Notes under the pieces: model-generated | Database searches by the model: none | Seen by the model: only the letters and a program-made list of their open reading frames with translations | What the model was told of the DNA's origin: nothing | Translations under genes and position numbers: made by a program | Assembly: GCA_039208045.1 (NCBI GenBank) | Contig: JBCCRH010000031.1 | Span: 1 to 24,033 of the forward strand | DNA from: JBCCRH01 sp039208045 | GTDB taxonomy: Bacteria > Bacteroidota > Bacteroidia > Chitinophagales > Saprospiraceae | DNA: 24,033 nucleotides | Direction of reading: 5' to 3' | Shown: piece by piece, positions 7,376 to 14,820 of the stretch | Layout of the letters: each line of letters starts with the position of its first letter | Position numbering within the stretch: the stretch's first letter is position 1

Positions 7376-7460
7376 TACATGGGAGCGGGCTGCGGATGTG
7401 GTGGAGCGGGAGGTACTAGGGGGCTTTCGAGCCGGAGGTCTTAATTTCTCTGAGCTTTGA
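7375..7460 (+). pseudogene. 3'-end fragment of the family-4 glycosyltransferase gene
   Basis: Positions 7375-7422 match 4390-4437, the 3' end of the intact glycosyltransferase gene, with three synonymous differences. In the homologous frame it reads WERAADVVEREVLG, as the intact protein does from W360, then GFRAGGLNFSEL and TGA at 7458-7460. The intact gene has VRDRSNSGYSA instead. The fragment lacks everything upstream of codon 360. It lies 43 nt before the helicase start, so its tail may be the ancestral end of a glycosyltransferase allele that directly preceded the helicase; that is inference. Confidence 0.85.
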
Positions 7461-7503
7461 CTAAAAGAGTGACCTTTTTCCTCAAAAAGCATATTTTAGA
7501 AGC

Positions 7504-10227
7504 ATGCAGCATTTCTCTCGTATTATCCAATACTTCAAGGCCTGCTATCAATTGGACAGTAGGGCATTTAGTGTACTTAACTTTATGGGTAGCAAGGTGC
7601 AGTTGACCCACGTTATGGATTGTGCCGATGCATTGGAAGGGAAGCTGGAACGGGTGCCGGTATCAACTGATTGGGGTAATAAAGTGATCCAAAAGCTACT
7701 GCTTACCGGCAAAGAGAAAGCACTCTACGCGGGGGCGTTTTTCCTTACGGGAACTACCACCGCTTTTGGCCGAAAGGCAGAAGTGCTAGCGCCGCTACTG
7801 CTTATCCCTGCACAGCTCATAGAGGAAGAGGAGGTAATTTATTTGGAATTAGATTTCTTTCAGACGATCCTCAATCCGGCTTTTGTACAATGCTTAAAGA
7901 AGAATGCAGAAGAGCAAGAACAACTCTACGATCAGTTGAGTATGCAGCTACCTTTCGGTGCCATTAACTTTGCGCATTTGCATCAAATAGAGGAGGCTTT
8001 GCAACAATTCTTTCCCACATTAGACAAAGAAAAAGTAGGGCAGTTCCCTACGCTTATTGGAGGAAAAGCTTTGGCAAAAGAGCGCCGGTCTGATCACTTT
8101 CAAGTGATACCTTCCTTTATCTTAGGTATCGTAGATAAGCCCTTTGGCGTGCGAGGCATTCTGACAGAGCTGGACGAAATGGCTCAACAAAATGATTTTA
8201 ATCCTGCGCTATATGCAGCCTTTGGCTTTAAAGAGCGGCAGCAAAAAATGCCAGAGGGGAATGTCTATGCACCGGTCTGCCTAAGTGAGCGCCAAGAGCG
8301 TATTTTTCATGCGGCCTTGCATTTCCGGCAAACGGTAGTAGTAGGCCCACCAGGAACGGGTAAATCGTTTACGATTGCTGCTTTGGCTGCGGATCATTTG
8401 CAGAGAGGGAAATCGGTATTGATTGCTTCTCGCAATAATCAAGCAGTTGATGTAGTAGCAGATAAGTTGGAGCGCGATATGCAATTACCCAATATCGTAG
8501 TACGTGCTGGCCGACGCGATTACAAAAATCAGTTACGCCGTCGTATTAAAGACCTACAGCAGGGTATAGGGCTACATACTGTACCAAAGGGTAGAGTAGC
8601 ACAATTGAATTGGGAACGTAAACGACTTCAAAAAGAAGTGAGGCAGATCGAAGAGATGCTACTGATTCGTAAAGTGAATGAGCGAAAAAGAGGGGCCATA
8701 TTACAAGGAAGGCGTTCCCTCTGGAACCGCTGGCGTGTTGCGCTTTTAAAACGATGGGTGAGCCGTGAGCTATCTGTTAGTCAACTGGTGCGTAATTTAC
8801 TTGCTGCGGAGCGACAGTTGCGAAAAACGATTGTCCAATTGATACAAGGCAATTTTCAAAATCGTCTATATAAGTCTAGGACTCGTGACTGGGAAACCTT
8901 TCGGAAACTAGAAAAAGCACTCCGTACTAGAAGTGGAACGCAAAAAGAGAACTTATTTCAGGATTTTCAATTTTCGAAAGTACTAGAGGCCCTTCCGATA
9001 TGGGTGGTCAATTCTAGCGATATTCACCACGTCTTACCGCTAGAGAAAAGTTTATTCGATCTGGTCATTATTGATGAAGCTTCGCAGTGTGATATTGCCA
9101 GTTCGTTGCCCCTCTTATTTCGGGCAAGGCAGGCAGTGATTGTCGGTGATCCGAAACAGCTTAGACATATTTCCTTTCTATCGAAGCTACAGCAGCAAGC
9201 ATTAGCCGACCAATTTCAGGTTAATGAGGTAATAGAGCCGGACTTATTGGATTATCGCTCGTTGAGTTTACTGGACTTGGTGCAAAACACGATCTCGCAG
9301 CCAGATCAGATGCATTTCTTGGATGAGCATTATCGAAGTGCGCCCTCTATTATCCAGTTTAGTAATCAGCATTTTTATAGCAATGCCTTGCGCATTATGA
9401 CGGCTAGCCCCCATCAGAAGATCGAGCAACGGGTGTTCATACACCAATGTGGGGGCAAGCGACTGAAGAGCGGAGTCAACAAAAAAGAGGCATTTGCAAT
9501 CATAGAAAAAGTAAAAAGTATCGCCCAAGCGGAAGAACCCTTAGCTGCCGAACTAAAGCAAACCATTGGCATCCTATCGCCCTTTAGCAAGCAAGTGGCT
9601 TTTTTGCGCAAGCAAATAGAAGAACAGTGTACCGCCGCCGAGATACAAGCCCATCGGATACTAGTGGGAAGTCCTTTTGCTTTTCAAGGAGAAGAACGAG
9701 ATGTAATGCTGCTTTCGTTTACTGTAGATAAGGATACGCACCCTTCTACCTTTATCTACCTCAATAGAGAGGACGTACTGAATGTGTCTATTACGCGCGC
9801 ACGTAGTGCACAGCATCTATTTATTTCATTTGAAGAGGCCCACATTAGTAGCAATACGCTATTTGGGAAATACCTGGGTTTTGTAGGGCAGACCCTACCT
9901 GCCACAGCTAGTAGGGCTCCGACCTATCCTACTGATAACTTTGTGCAAGAGGTGCTTCACTTCGTAAAAGAACTAGGGGTAGAACAAGTATTCGAATCGT
10001 ACACGATCTGTGGGGTAATGATTGACTTAGTGGTCATCAGAAATAACCAAACGTACTGTATCGATCTTATAGGTTATGATGGTCCTTTTGGTGATGAAAA
10101 TTTGATCGAAGAACACAAGATATTAAATCGGCTAGGGATCAGCATTTTTCCATTGACCTACAGCAGTTGGATGTTCGACCGCCCGAGAGTAGAGCAAGAG
10201 CTCCATCATTTTTTAAATAGAAGCTAA
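7504..10227 (+). CDS. Superfamily 1 (UPF1/DNA2-like) helicase with C-terminal nuclease-fold remnant
   Basis: This 907-aa protein has about 275 N-terminal residues I cannot assign, followed by a split SF1 helicase core. The motifs are Walker A GPPGTGKS (281-288), Walker B IIDEAS (522-527), motif III GDPKQL (548-553), motif IV DEHYRSAPSI, motif V GSPFAFQGEE and motif VI NVSITRAR (760-767, arginines R765 and R767). A basic, probably coiled, insert of about 140 residues lies between motifs I and II. Residues about 820-907 resemble the Vsr/MTES_1575-type endonuclease fold often fused to such helicases (IDLVV, CIDLIGYDG, then a helix and ISIFPLTYSSW), but the usual catalytic E and D/K positions look replaced. 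Related proteins act in nucleic-acid repair or phage defence. The stop overlaps the convergent TrpF-like stop by 4 nt. A start at 7504 fits the 43-nt gap after the fragment at 7375-7460. Confidence 0.85.
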   Translation: MQHFSRIIQYFKACYQLDSRAFSVLNFMGSKVQLTHVMDCADALEGKLERVPVSTDWGNKVIQKLLLTGKEKALYAGAFFLTGTTTAFGRKAEVLAPLLLIPAQLIEEEEVIYLELDFFQTILNPAFVQCLKKNAEEQEQLYDQLSMQLPFGAINFAHLHQIEEALQQFFPTLDKEKVGQFPTLIGGKALAKERRSDHFQVIPSFILGIVDKPFGVRGILTELDEMAQQNDFNPALYAAFGFKERQQKMPEGNVYAPVCLSERQERIFHAALHFRQTVVVGPPGTGKSFTIAALAADHLQRGKSVLIASRNNQAVDVVADKLERDMQLPNIVVRAGRRDYKNQLRRRIKDLQQGIGLHTVPKGRVAQLNWERKRLQKEVRQIEEMLLIRKVNERKRGAILQGRRSLWNRWRVALLKRWVSRELSVSQLVRNLLAAERQLRKTIVQLIQGNFQNRLYKSRTRDWETFRKLEKALRTRSGTQKENLFQDFQFSKVLEALPIWVVNSSDIHHVLPLEKSLFDLVIIDEASQCDIASSLPLLFRARQAVIVGDPKQLRHISFLSKLQQQALADQFQVNEVIEPDLLDYRSLSLLDLVQNTISQPDQMHFLDEHYRSAPSIIQFSNQHFYSNALRIMTASPHQKIEQRVFIHQCGGKRLKSGVNKKEAFAIIEKVKSIAQAEEPLAAELKQTIGILSPFSKQVAFLRKQIEEQCTAAEIQAHRILVGSPFAFQGEERDVMLLSFTVDKDTHPSTFIYLNREDVLNVSITRARSAQHLFISFEEAHISSNTLFGKYLGFVGQTLPATASRAPTYPTDNFVQEVLHFVKELGVEQVFESYTICGVMIDLVVIRNNQTYCIDLIGYDGPFGDENLIEEHKILNRLGISIFPLTYSSWMFDRPRVEQELHHFLNRS

Positions 10228-10880
10228 CCTAGCCCCCACGCCGCCTCAAAAAAAGCAGCCAGCTTCCGCTCATCCAGCTGACCATCGGTGCGTACGCCGC
10301 TACAGAGATCAAGCCCAAAGGGCTCGACTGCTTCGATGGCTTGCCGGACATTTGCTGCGTGCAGGCCTCCTGCTAAGAAAACAGGCTTTCCGCACTGCGC
10401 TCGTATTTGGCGGCTGATGGCCCAATTGTGGGTGCGCCCAGTTCCGCCTAGCTCTTTTATGGCAAGATTAGGGTTGCCCGAATCCAGTAAGATAGCGTCC
10501 ACTTGTGGTGCTATTGACAAGGCTTCGTCCAGCGAGTGTTCGTCCGCTACGTGAATGACCTGTACTAAGCGGACGGTCGGTAGAGCAGCTCTGATATCGG
10601 CATAGCTTCCTTCTGTTAGTGCATCCACTATTTGTAGGGTGTTCGTGCGCACCTTTGCATGGTGTGCAATAATTTCCTGTACGTTGGTTTCACTAGTGAG
10701 CAAGAAGGAAGCAATCGGCGGAGGAATTTCCTGCGCAATTTCAGCAATGAGCGCATCGGGAATGACTCCTGGCCCGCTCGGCATATGCCCTACCAAGCCT
10801 AAGGCTGCTGCGCCATAGCGAATCGCTAATTGGGCTTCTTCTTTAGAGCCGATGCAACAAATTTTTATTCTAGGAAGCAT
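10224..10880 (-). CDS. TrpF-like (phosphoribosylanthranilate isomerase family) protein
   Basis: This 218-aa (beta/alpha)8 protein begins MLPRIKICC. The TrpF signature is KIC-G and here the catalytic cysteine is kept (C8), with the following glycine replaced by cysteine. The general-acid aspartate is present (LLDS, D133), as are the phosphate-binding GGTGR (145-149) and LAGGL (169-173), and the family-type CSGVR near the end. However, the SPR loop whose arginine contacts the anthranilate carboxylate reads MPSGPGVI, and the QLHG motif reads LQIVD. This may therefore be a paralogue with another substrate rather than the tryptophan-pathway enzyme, and no other trp gene is nearby. It overlaps the upstream nitrilase gene by 11 nt, suggesting translational coupling; a GTG three bases further upstream (10883) is an alternative start. 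Its 3' end is duplicated at 7335-7375. Confidence 0.82.
   Translation of the reverse strand: MLPRIKICCIGSKEEAQLAIRYGAAALGLVGHMPSGPGVIPDALIAEIAQEIPPPIASFLLTSETNVQEIIAHHAKVRTNTLQIVDALTEGSYADIRAALPTVRLVQVIHVADEHSLDEALSIAPQVDAILLDSGNPNLAIKELGGTGRTHNWAISRQIRAQCGKPVFLAGGLHAANVRQAIEAVEPFGLDLCSGVRTDGQLDERKLAAFFEAAWGLG
10230..10270 (-). repeat. Direct repeat, right copy (TrpF-like 3' end)
   Basis: These 41 bp are identical to 7335-7375 in the same orientation. The block between the two copies carries the SF1 helicase gene. Confidence 0.9.
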
Positions 10881-11778
10881 CACTGCTTATATTGGTTACT
10901 CGAAAACCATAATGACCTACGGCATCAAAATCTAGCTTGGCGCGGATGGTAGCAGATAGATCGATTTCGGCTGTTAGCAGCCCTTCCTCCCCCCAGAGCG
11001 GCCCCGCTAGTATTTCGCCCAAAGGCGATACAATAACGCTGCCGCCGTTGCAGATAGGATCAGGTAAATGGTGGAGCGTGTACTGAAACTCGGCAGGGTA
11101 GTCTGCTTTACGCATAAACTGGTTGCTGGAAAGCACAAAGCAACGCCCCTCGCATGCAATGTGCTGCATACTGGCCACCCAGGTAGGCCGTGCATCTGCC
11201 GTGGGTGCCAGGTAAAGCTGTATTTGTTGCTCATACAAATGCATGCGCGCAAGCGGCATGTAATTTTCCCAGCAGATTAAGCCTCCAATACGGCCAAGGT
11301 GCGTTCGTAGGCATTGTAAATCCCTACCATCGCCTTCTGCCCAAACAATGCGCTCAGTACCGGTAGGTTTCATTTTTCGGTGGACATGGATAAGGCCTGC
11401 TGAAGGGGAAAAATAGAGCAAGGAGCAATAGAGGCTTCCGCCCTTGCGCTCTGTTACGCCGATGGCGATATACATATTTGTAATACGTGCCAGGTCGCTA
11501 AGGTGTTCCGTGCAGGGGCCTGGCACTTCTATGGCACTTTCGTAATAGGCTTGCCACTCGTACCGCCCTTGCTCTGATCGACTACCCACCACGGCACCAA
11601 ACTGAAAGCCTCGGGGGTAGCCTGAGAGAAATGTTTCAGGGAATAGCACTAGAGCAGCACCGTCTGATTGAGCCATCTCTACCCAAGCATCTACTAGTTC
11701 TAAGGTAGCATAGCTATCAAAAAGGATAGGTGTTGCTTGTACTACGGCTACTTTGAATGTTGAATTACTGATAGACAT
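10870..11778 (-). CDS. Nitrilase (carbon-nitrogen hydrolase family)
   Basis: A 303-aa enzyme starts at the ATG complementary to 11776-11778. The open frame extends 50 codons further upstream, but that part lacks any nitrilase-like sequence and would overlap the divergent gene. The catalytic triad is clear: E48 in LFPETFLSGYP, K135 in HVHRKMKPTGTER and nucleophile C169 in GGLICWENYMPLAR. The CWENxMPLxR block is characteristic of true nitrilases (branch 1), which hydrolyse nitriles to carboxylic acids and ammonia, rather than amidases. The substrate (aryl, arylacetonitrile or aliphatic) cannot be told. The stop lies inside the start of the TrpF-like gene, so the two form an operon, with the nitrilase first. 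Confidence 0.9.
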   Translation of the reverse strand: MSISNSTFKVAVVQATPILFDSYATLELVDAWVEMAQSDGAALVLFPETFLSGYPRGFQFGAVVGSRSEQGRYEWQAYYESAIEVPGPCTEHLSDLARITNMYIAIGVTERKGGSLYCSLLYFSPSAGLIHVHRKMKPTGTERIVWAEGDGRDLQCLRTHLGRIGGLICWENYMPLARMHLYEQQIQLYLAPTADARPTWVASMQHIACEGRCFVLSSNQFMRKADYPAEFQYTLHHLPDPICNGGSVIVSPLGEILAGPLWGEEGLLTAEIDLSATIRAKLDFDAVGHYGFRVTNISSDAS

Positions 11779-11787
11779 AAGGAGGTG

Positions 11788-11820
11788 TTGAATGGGATAC
11801 CATGCTTTTTGGTAATTTTG
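11788..11820 (+). promoter_or_regulatory. Candidate Bacteroidota sigma-type promoter
   Basis: TTG at 11788-11790 and TAATTTTG at 11813-11820, a full match to TAnnTTTG, are separated by 22 nt. Transcription would start near 11827, about 20 nt before the TTG start codon at 11846. It lies in the 67-bp gap between the divergent nitrilase and SGNH-like genes and supports the short start for the nitrilase. Confidence 0.5.
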
Positions 11821-11845
11821 TATCAGATTTATAAATACGGATATT

Positions 11846-12442
11846 TTGTGGATATTTCTTAGATGTTGCCCAATTTTAGTCGGATACACGGTGCTGATGA
11901 TATTGGTAGTAGCTTGTAGCGATGACACTGCTGAGCGAGCTAGTGCGAACAGTACGGCATCTAAAACGCCTATCTTATTTTTGGGTAACCAGCTAACGAT
12001 TGATCCCGCTGTTTCGCCAGAACTACTTTTTACCAGCCTTATTCAAGCTCAGCTAGTCCGAGAAGAACTACCCTTTCGGGTAAATAATGCGGGTATCGCC
12101 GGAGAGTTACTACCTAATACCATCGAACGTTGGCAGGTACTAAAAGCACTGAATGCGCAGCTAATCATCGTAGAACTTCCGACGGAGAGTGGCAGTGAAA
12201 CCTCTTATTTACAAGTAGAGCAACTGCTCCAAATGATACTACGGGACGTGGATATACAACGAGTGCTACTGTGGACGACGCCCAATCTTGGGCAACCACT
12301 GCCGCTACAGCTGGCTGAGCGATTTAAGGTATCTATTTATGAAATACCCATTAAAAACACCGATTGGGAAGAGCCGGAGACGCTGCAAAGCCAAATTTTT
12401 CAGCAATTGTGGCCTGCTATTGAAGGGAAATTGAAGGATTAA
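11846..12442 (+). CDS. SGNH/GDSL hydrolase-like lipoprotein lacking catalytic residues
   Basis: This 198-aa lipoprotein has a signal peptide ending VVAC (lipidated C24) followed by SDDTAE. Residues 42-195 line up with TesA-type arylesterases/lysophospholipases. ILFLGNQLTIDPAVSPELLFTSL corresponds to the block I region ILFLGDSLT..., NNAGIAGE (80-87) to NAGISGD, and IIVELPTESG (107-116) to ILELGGNDG. The active residues are gone: the block I Ser is Q49, the oxyanion Asn of block III is E114, and no DxxH motif remains before the final QLWPAIEGKL helix. A pseudoenzyme with a binding role is the best reading. The start is a TTG; an internal ATG at codon 18 would leave too short a signal peptide. 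It lies 51 nt upstream of the AI-2E permease gene, probably in the same transcript. Confidence 0.7.
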   Translation: MWIFLRCCPILVGYTVLMILVVACSDDTAERASANSTASKTPILFLGNQLTIDPAVSPELLFTSLIQAQLVREELPFRVNNAGIAGELLPNTIERWQVLKALNAQLIIVELPTESGSETSYLQVEQLLQMILRDVDIQRVLLWTTPNLGQPLPLQLAERFKVSIYEIPIKNTDWEEPETLQSQIFQQLWPAIEGKLKD

Positions 12443-12493
12443 GAGCAATTTCTGTTACTTTTAACCGACAAACAAAAAACACCCATACGAGCC

Positions 12494-13606
12494 ATGAAAT
12501 TTAATAGTCGGAACATTGCCATATTTGCCTCCCTACTCTTGGCAGGCTACCTTATTTATATGTTTCGTGAAATTGTCACCTATGTGCTTATCGCGTGGGT
12601 GATTGCGATGTTGGGGCAGCCGATCAAGCGGTTTTTTGAGAAAAAGTTACGTGTTGGTCGGTTTAAGGCAGGCCCTATCGTAAGTACAGTACTGACACTC
12701 TTAGTCATTATTGCTATTTTTTCGCTTCTCTTTTTAATGTTTGTTCCATTGATTATTGAGCAAGCAGGGAATTTAGCAGGGGTTGATTATCGACAGATTG
12801 CGAAGGCATTGGAAGAACCTGTGGTACAGGTAGAGCAATGGCTAAAGGGCTATGGTGTGGTCTTGGAGCCTAAGACACCGGAAGAATTATTTCGCAACTT
12901 ATTGCAAGGGGTATTTGAGCCCAATCTGATTGGGGACTTCTTCACTGATTTCATTGCCGCTTTTGGCGGAATTGTCATTACGCTCTTTTCAGTCCTTTTT
13001 ATCAGCTTTTTCTTTTTGAAAGAGGAAGGCTTATTTACCAGCTTTTTGGTGGCCGTAGTGCCCAATGAATATGAGCAGCAGGTGCGCGATGCGGTTGATG
13101 ATGTTACTCGGCTACTTACGCGTTACTTTGGGGGTATCGTAGCACAAGTTTCTATTATTACGCTATACGTCACTATTTTCCTCAGCATATTTGGGGTGAA
13201 AAATGCATTGCTCATCGGTTTCTTTGCAGGGGTAATCAATGTGATTCCTTACTTAGGGCCCATTATTGGGGCGGCATTTGGGATATTTATTACTGTTTCT
13301 TCTAATCTGGATCTAGATTTTTATAATGAGATGTTGCCCCTGCTCGGCAAAGTAATTTTAGTCTTTGCTACTATGCAGTTGCTAGATAACTTTTTGTTGC
13401 AGCCCTTTATTTTTTCTAATAGTGTACTAGCTCATCCCTTAGAAATATTTATTGTCGTACTGATGGGAGCCCAAGTAGGAGGAATAAGTGGGATGGTGCT
13501 CGCCATTCCAGCCTATACTGTACTTCGGGTGATTGCCAGGGTATTTCTCAGCCAATTCAAAATTGTAAAGCAGCTGACCGACCGCATGGAGGAAGAAGAT
13601 ATTTGA
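12494..13606 (+). CDS. AI-2E family permease (YdiK/PerM/TqsA type)
   Basis: This 370-aa polytopic membrane protein has the family's order. There are two N-terminal helices (SRNIAIFASLLLAGYLIYMF, then a conserved helix with WVIAMLGQPIKRFFEKKL), a third helix (VLTLLVIIAIFSLLFLMFVPLI), a large hydrophilic segment over about residues 95-155, and the conserved C-terminal helices. The hallmark motif GVINVIPYLGPIIGA lies at about 250-265, followed by LLDNFLLQPFIFSNSVLAHPLEIFIVVLMGAQVGGISGMVLAIP. Family members have been linked to autoinducer-2 export and to Na+ or H+ antiport; the substrate here is unknown. It follows the SGNH-like lipoprotein gene by 51 nt and probably shares its promoter. Confidence 0.92.
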   Translation: MKFNSRNIAIFASLLLAGYLIYMFREIVTYVLIAWVIAMLGQPIKRFFEKKLRVGRFKAGPIVSTVLTLLVIIAIFSLLFLMFVPLIIEQAGNLAGVDYRQIAKALEEPVVQVEQWLKGYGVVLEPKTPEELFRNLLQGVFEPNLIGDFFTDFIAAFGGIVITLFSVLFISFFFLKEEGLFTSFLVAVVPNEYEQQVRDAVDDVTRLLTRYFGGIVAQVSIITLYVTIFLSIFGVKNALLIGFFAGVINVIPYLGPIIGAAFGIFITVSSNLDLDFYNEMLPLLGKVILVFATMQLLDNFLLQPFIFSNSVLAHPLEIFIVVLMGAQVGGISGMVLAIPAYTVLRVIARVFLSQFKIVKQLTDRMEEEDI

Positions 13607-13740
13607 GCTATTAAAATGTATACTATTTAGCAAAAATTACTTTCCAACCACTTTTTCATCTTTTCTGTACAAACATCTTACTGTTTTCCTCGTTTGAACG
13701 ATCGAATGCATTAAGTTTTCTCACACAAAAAAATTTTATT

Positions 13741-14703
13741 ATGAAACGTACATTGTTTTATTTGGCCTTTTTATGCCTACCCTTAATCTCCCTCACCTTA
13801 GTATCATGCGACAACGACGATGATGATAATGGCGGAACGGAAGAGTTGCTAAACATCGTTGAATTTGCTCAGAGCAATCCTAACTATAGCTTATTGGTAG
13901 AAGCAGTGATCAAAGCAGAGTTGGTTAATGACTTGAGTGCTGATGGGCCAATTACTTTATTTGCCCCTGATAATGCTGCTTTCGAAGCATTCTTGGATGG
14001 AGGTACTATTGCAAATACACCAAAAGAAACGTTGGTTACTATCTTGACTAATCACGTAATTGGTGGTAAGCAAGAGGCTAGCGATTTACAAACATCTTAC
14101 TACGAGACGATCAGTGCAACTACTTTTGGTGAAAATGCTTTCATGTATGTTAGCACAGACAATGGTGTAACCATTAACGGTTCTTCAAATGTTGTACAGG
14201 CAGATATTCAAGTATCTAATGGTGTAATCCACGCAATTGATGCAGTAATTGCTCCACCAACAGTGGTAACATTTGCAACATCTGATCCTACCTTCTCTTC
14301 ACTAGTGGCTGCTTTGACAGCTCCTGGATTGAATACTAACTTTGTAGAGGTACTTTCTGGTGAAGGTCCATTCACAGTATTTGCACCAACCAATGCTGCT
14401 TTCCAAGCACTACTAGATAGCGATCCAAGCTGGAATTCCGTTACTGATATTCCAACAGCAGTATTGGAAGAAGTACTACTTTATCATGTAACTACCATTG
14501 GTAATGTGCGTGCAGAAGCTATCACCGATGGTATTGAAGTAAATACTTTGGCACCAGGTGAGTCGTTCACTATTAGCACTGGTGCTGGTGACCCAACTAT
14601 CAACGCTGTAGGAAACACAGCAGATATTATTGTCACTAATGTACAGGCACAAAATGGTGTAGTACACGTAATTGATGCAGTAATTCTACCAGACTTAAAC
14701 TAG
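13741..14703 (+). CDS. Surface lipoprotein with two FAS1 (fasciclin) domains
   Basis: This 320-aa protein begins with a lipoprotein signal peptide (lipobox LVSC, C23) followed by DNDDDDNGG, an acidic tract consistent with export to the cell surface. Two FAS1 domains follow. The first covers about 36-172, with the H1 box ITLFAPDNAAFEAFL and the H2-type ending NGVIHAIDAVIAPP. The second covers about 176-319, with FTVFAPTNAAFQALL and NGVVHVIDAVILP. FAS1 domains mediate adhesion or matrix contacts. A 134-bp gap precedes the gene and holds no exact promoter match. The gene is followed by a terminator and a paralogous gene, so the pair arose by tandem duplication but is probably transcribed partly separately. 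Confidence 0.93.
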   Translation: MKRTLFYLAFLCLPLISLTLVSCDNDDDDNGGTEELLNIVEFAQSNPNYSLLVEAVIKAELVNDLSADGPITLFAPDNAAFEAFLDGGTIANTPKETLVTILTNHVIGGKQEASDLQTSYYETISATTFGENAFMYVSTDNGVTINGSSNVVQADIQVSNGVIHAIDAVIAPPTVVTFATSDPTFSSLVAALTAPGLNTNFVEVLSGEGPFTVFAPTNAAFQALLDSDPSWNSVTDIPTAVLEEVLLYHVTTIGNVRAEAITDGIEVNTLAPGESFTISTGAGDPTINAVGNTADIIVTNVQAQNGVVHVIDAVILPDLN

Positions 14704-14741
14704 TCTGCTACCTAGGTAATTTGATATTCTTCTTTAAGGAG

Positions 14742-14778
14742 AAAAGCCTTCTGGAAGTTCTTTTCAGGGGGCTTTTTT
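14742..14778 (+). terminator. Intrinsic terminator after the first FAS1 gene
   Basis: AAAAGCC (14742-14748) and a nearby CTG pair with CAG and GGCTTTT, with one small internal mismatch, and the right arm runs into six T (14773-14778). It lies 39 nt after the stop of the first FAS1 gene and ends 43 nt before the second. Confidence 0.75.
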
Positions 14779-14820
14779 AATAATATTTCTCTCACACATT
14801 TATTTAAAAATTCAAGCATT

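Noticed and set aside
7330..7500. Direct repeats as attachment sites of an integrative element
   Set aside because: Repeats at gene 3' ends recall att sites, but no integrase or phage/ICE gene lies in either bracketed block, and the reversed order of the fragments is better explained by a tandem-duplication junction.
11779..11928. Longer N-terminus for the nitrilase gene (50 extra codons)
   Set aside because: The extension has no nitrilase-like sequence, would overlap the divergent lipoprotein gene, and contains the TAATTTTG promoter match in the shared gap; the family start fits the ATG at 11778.
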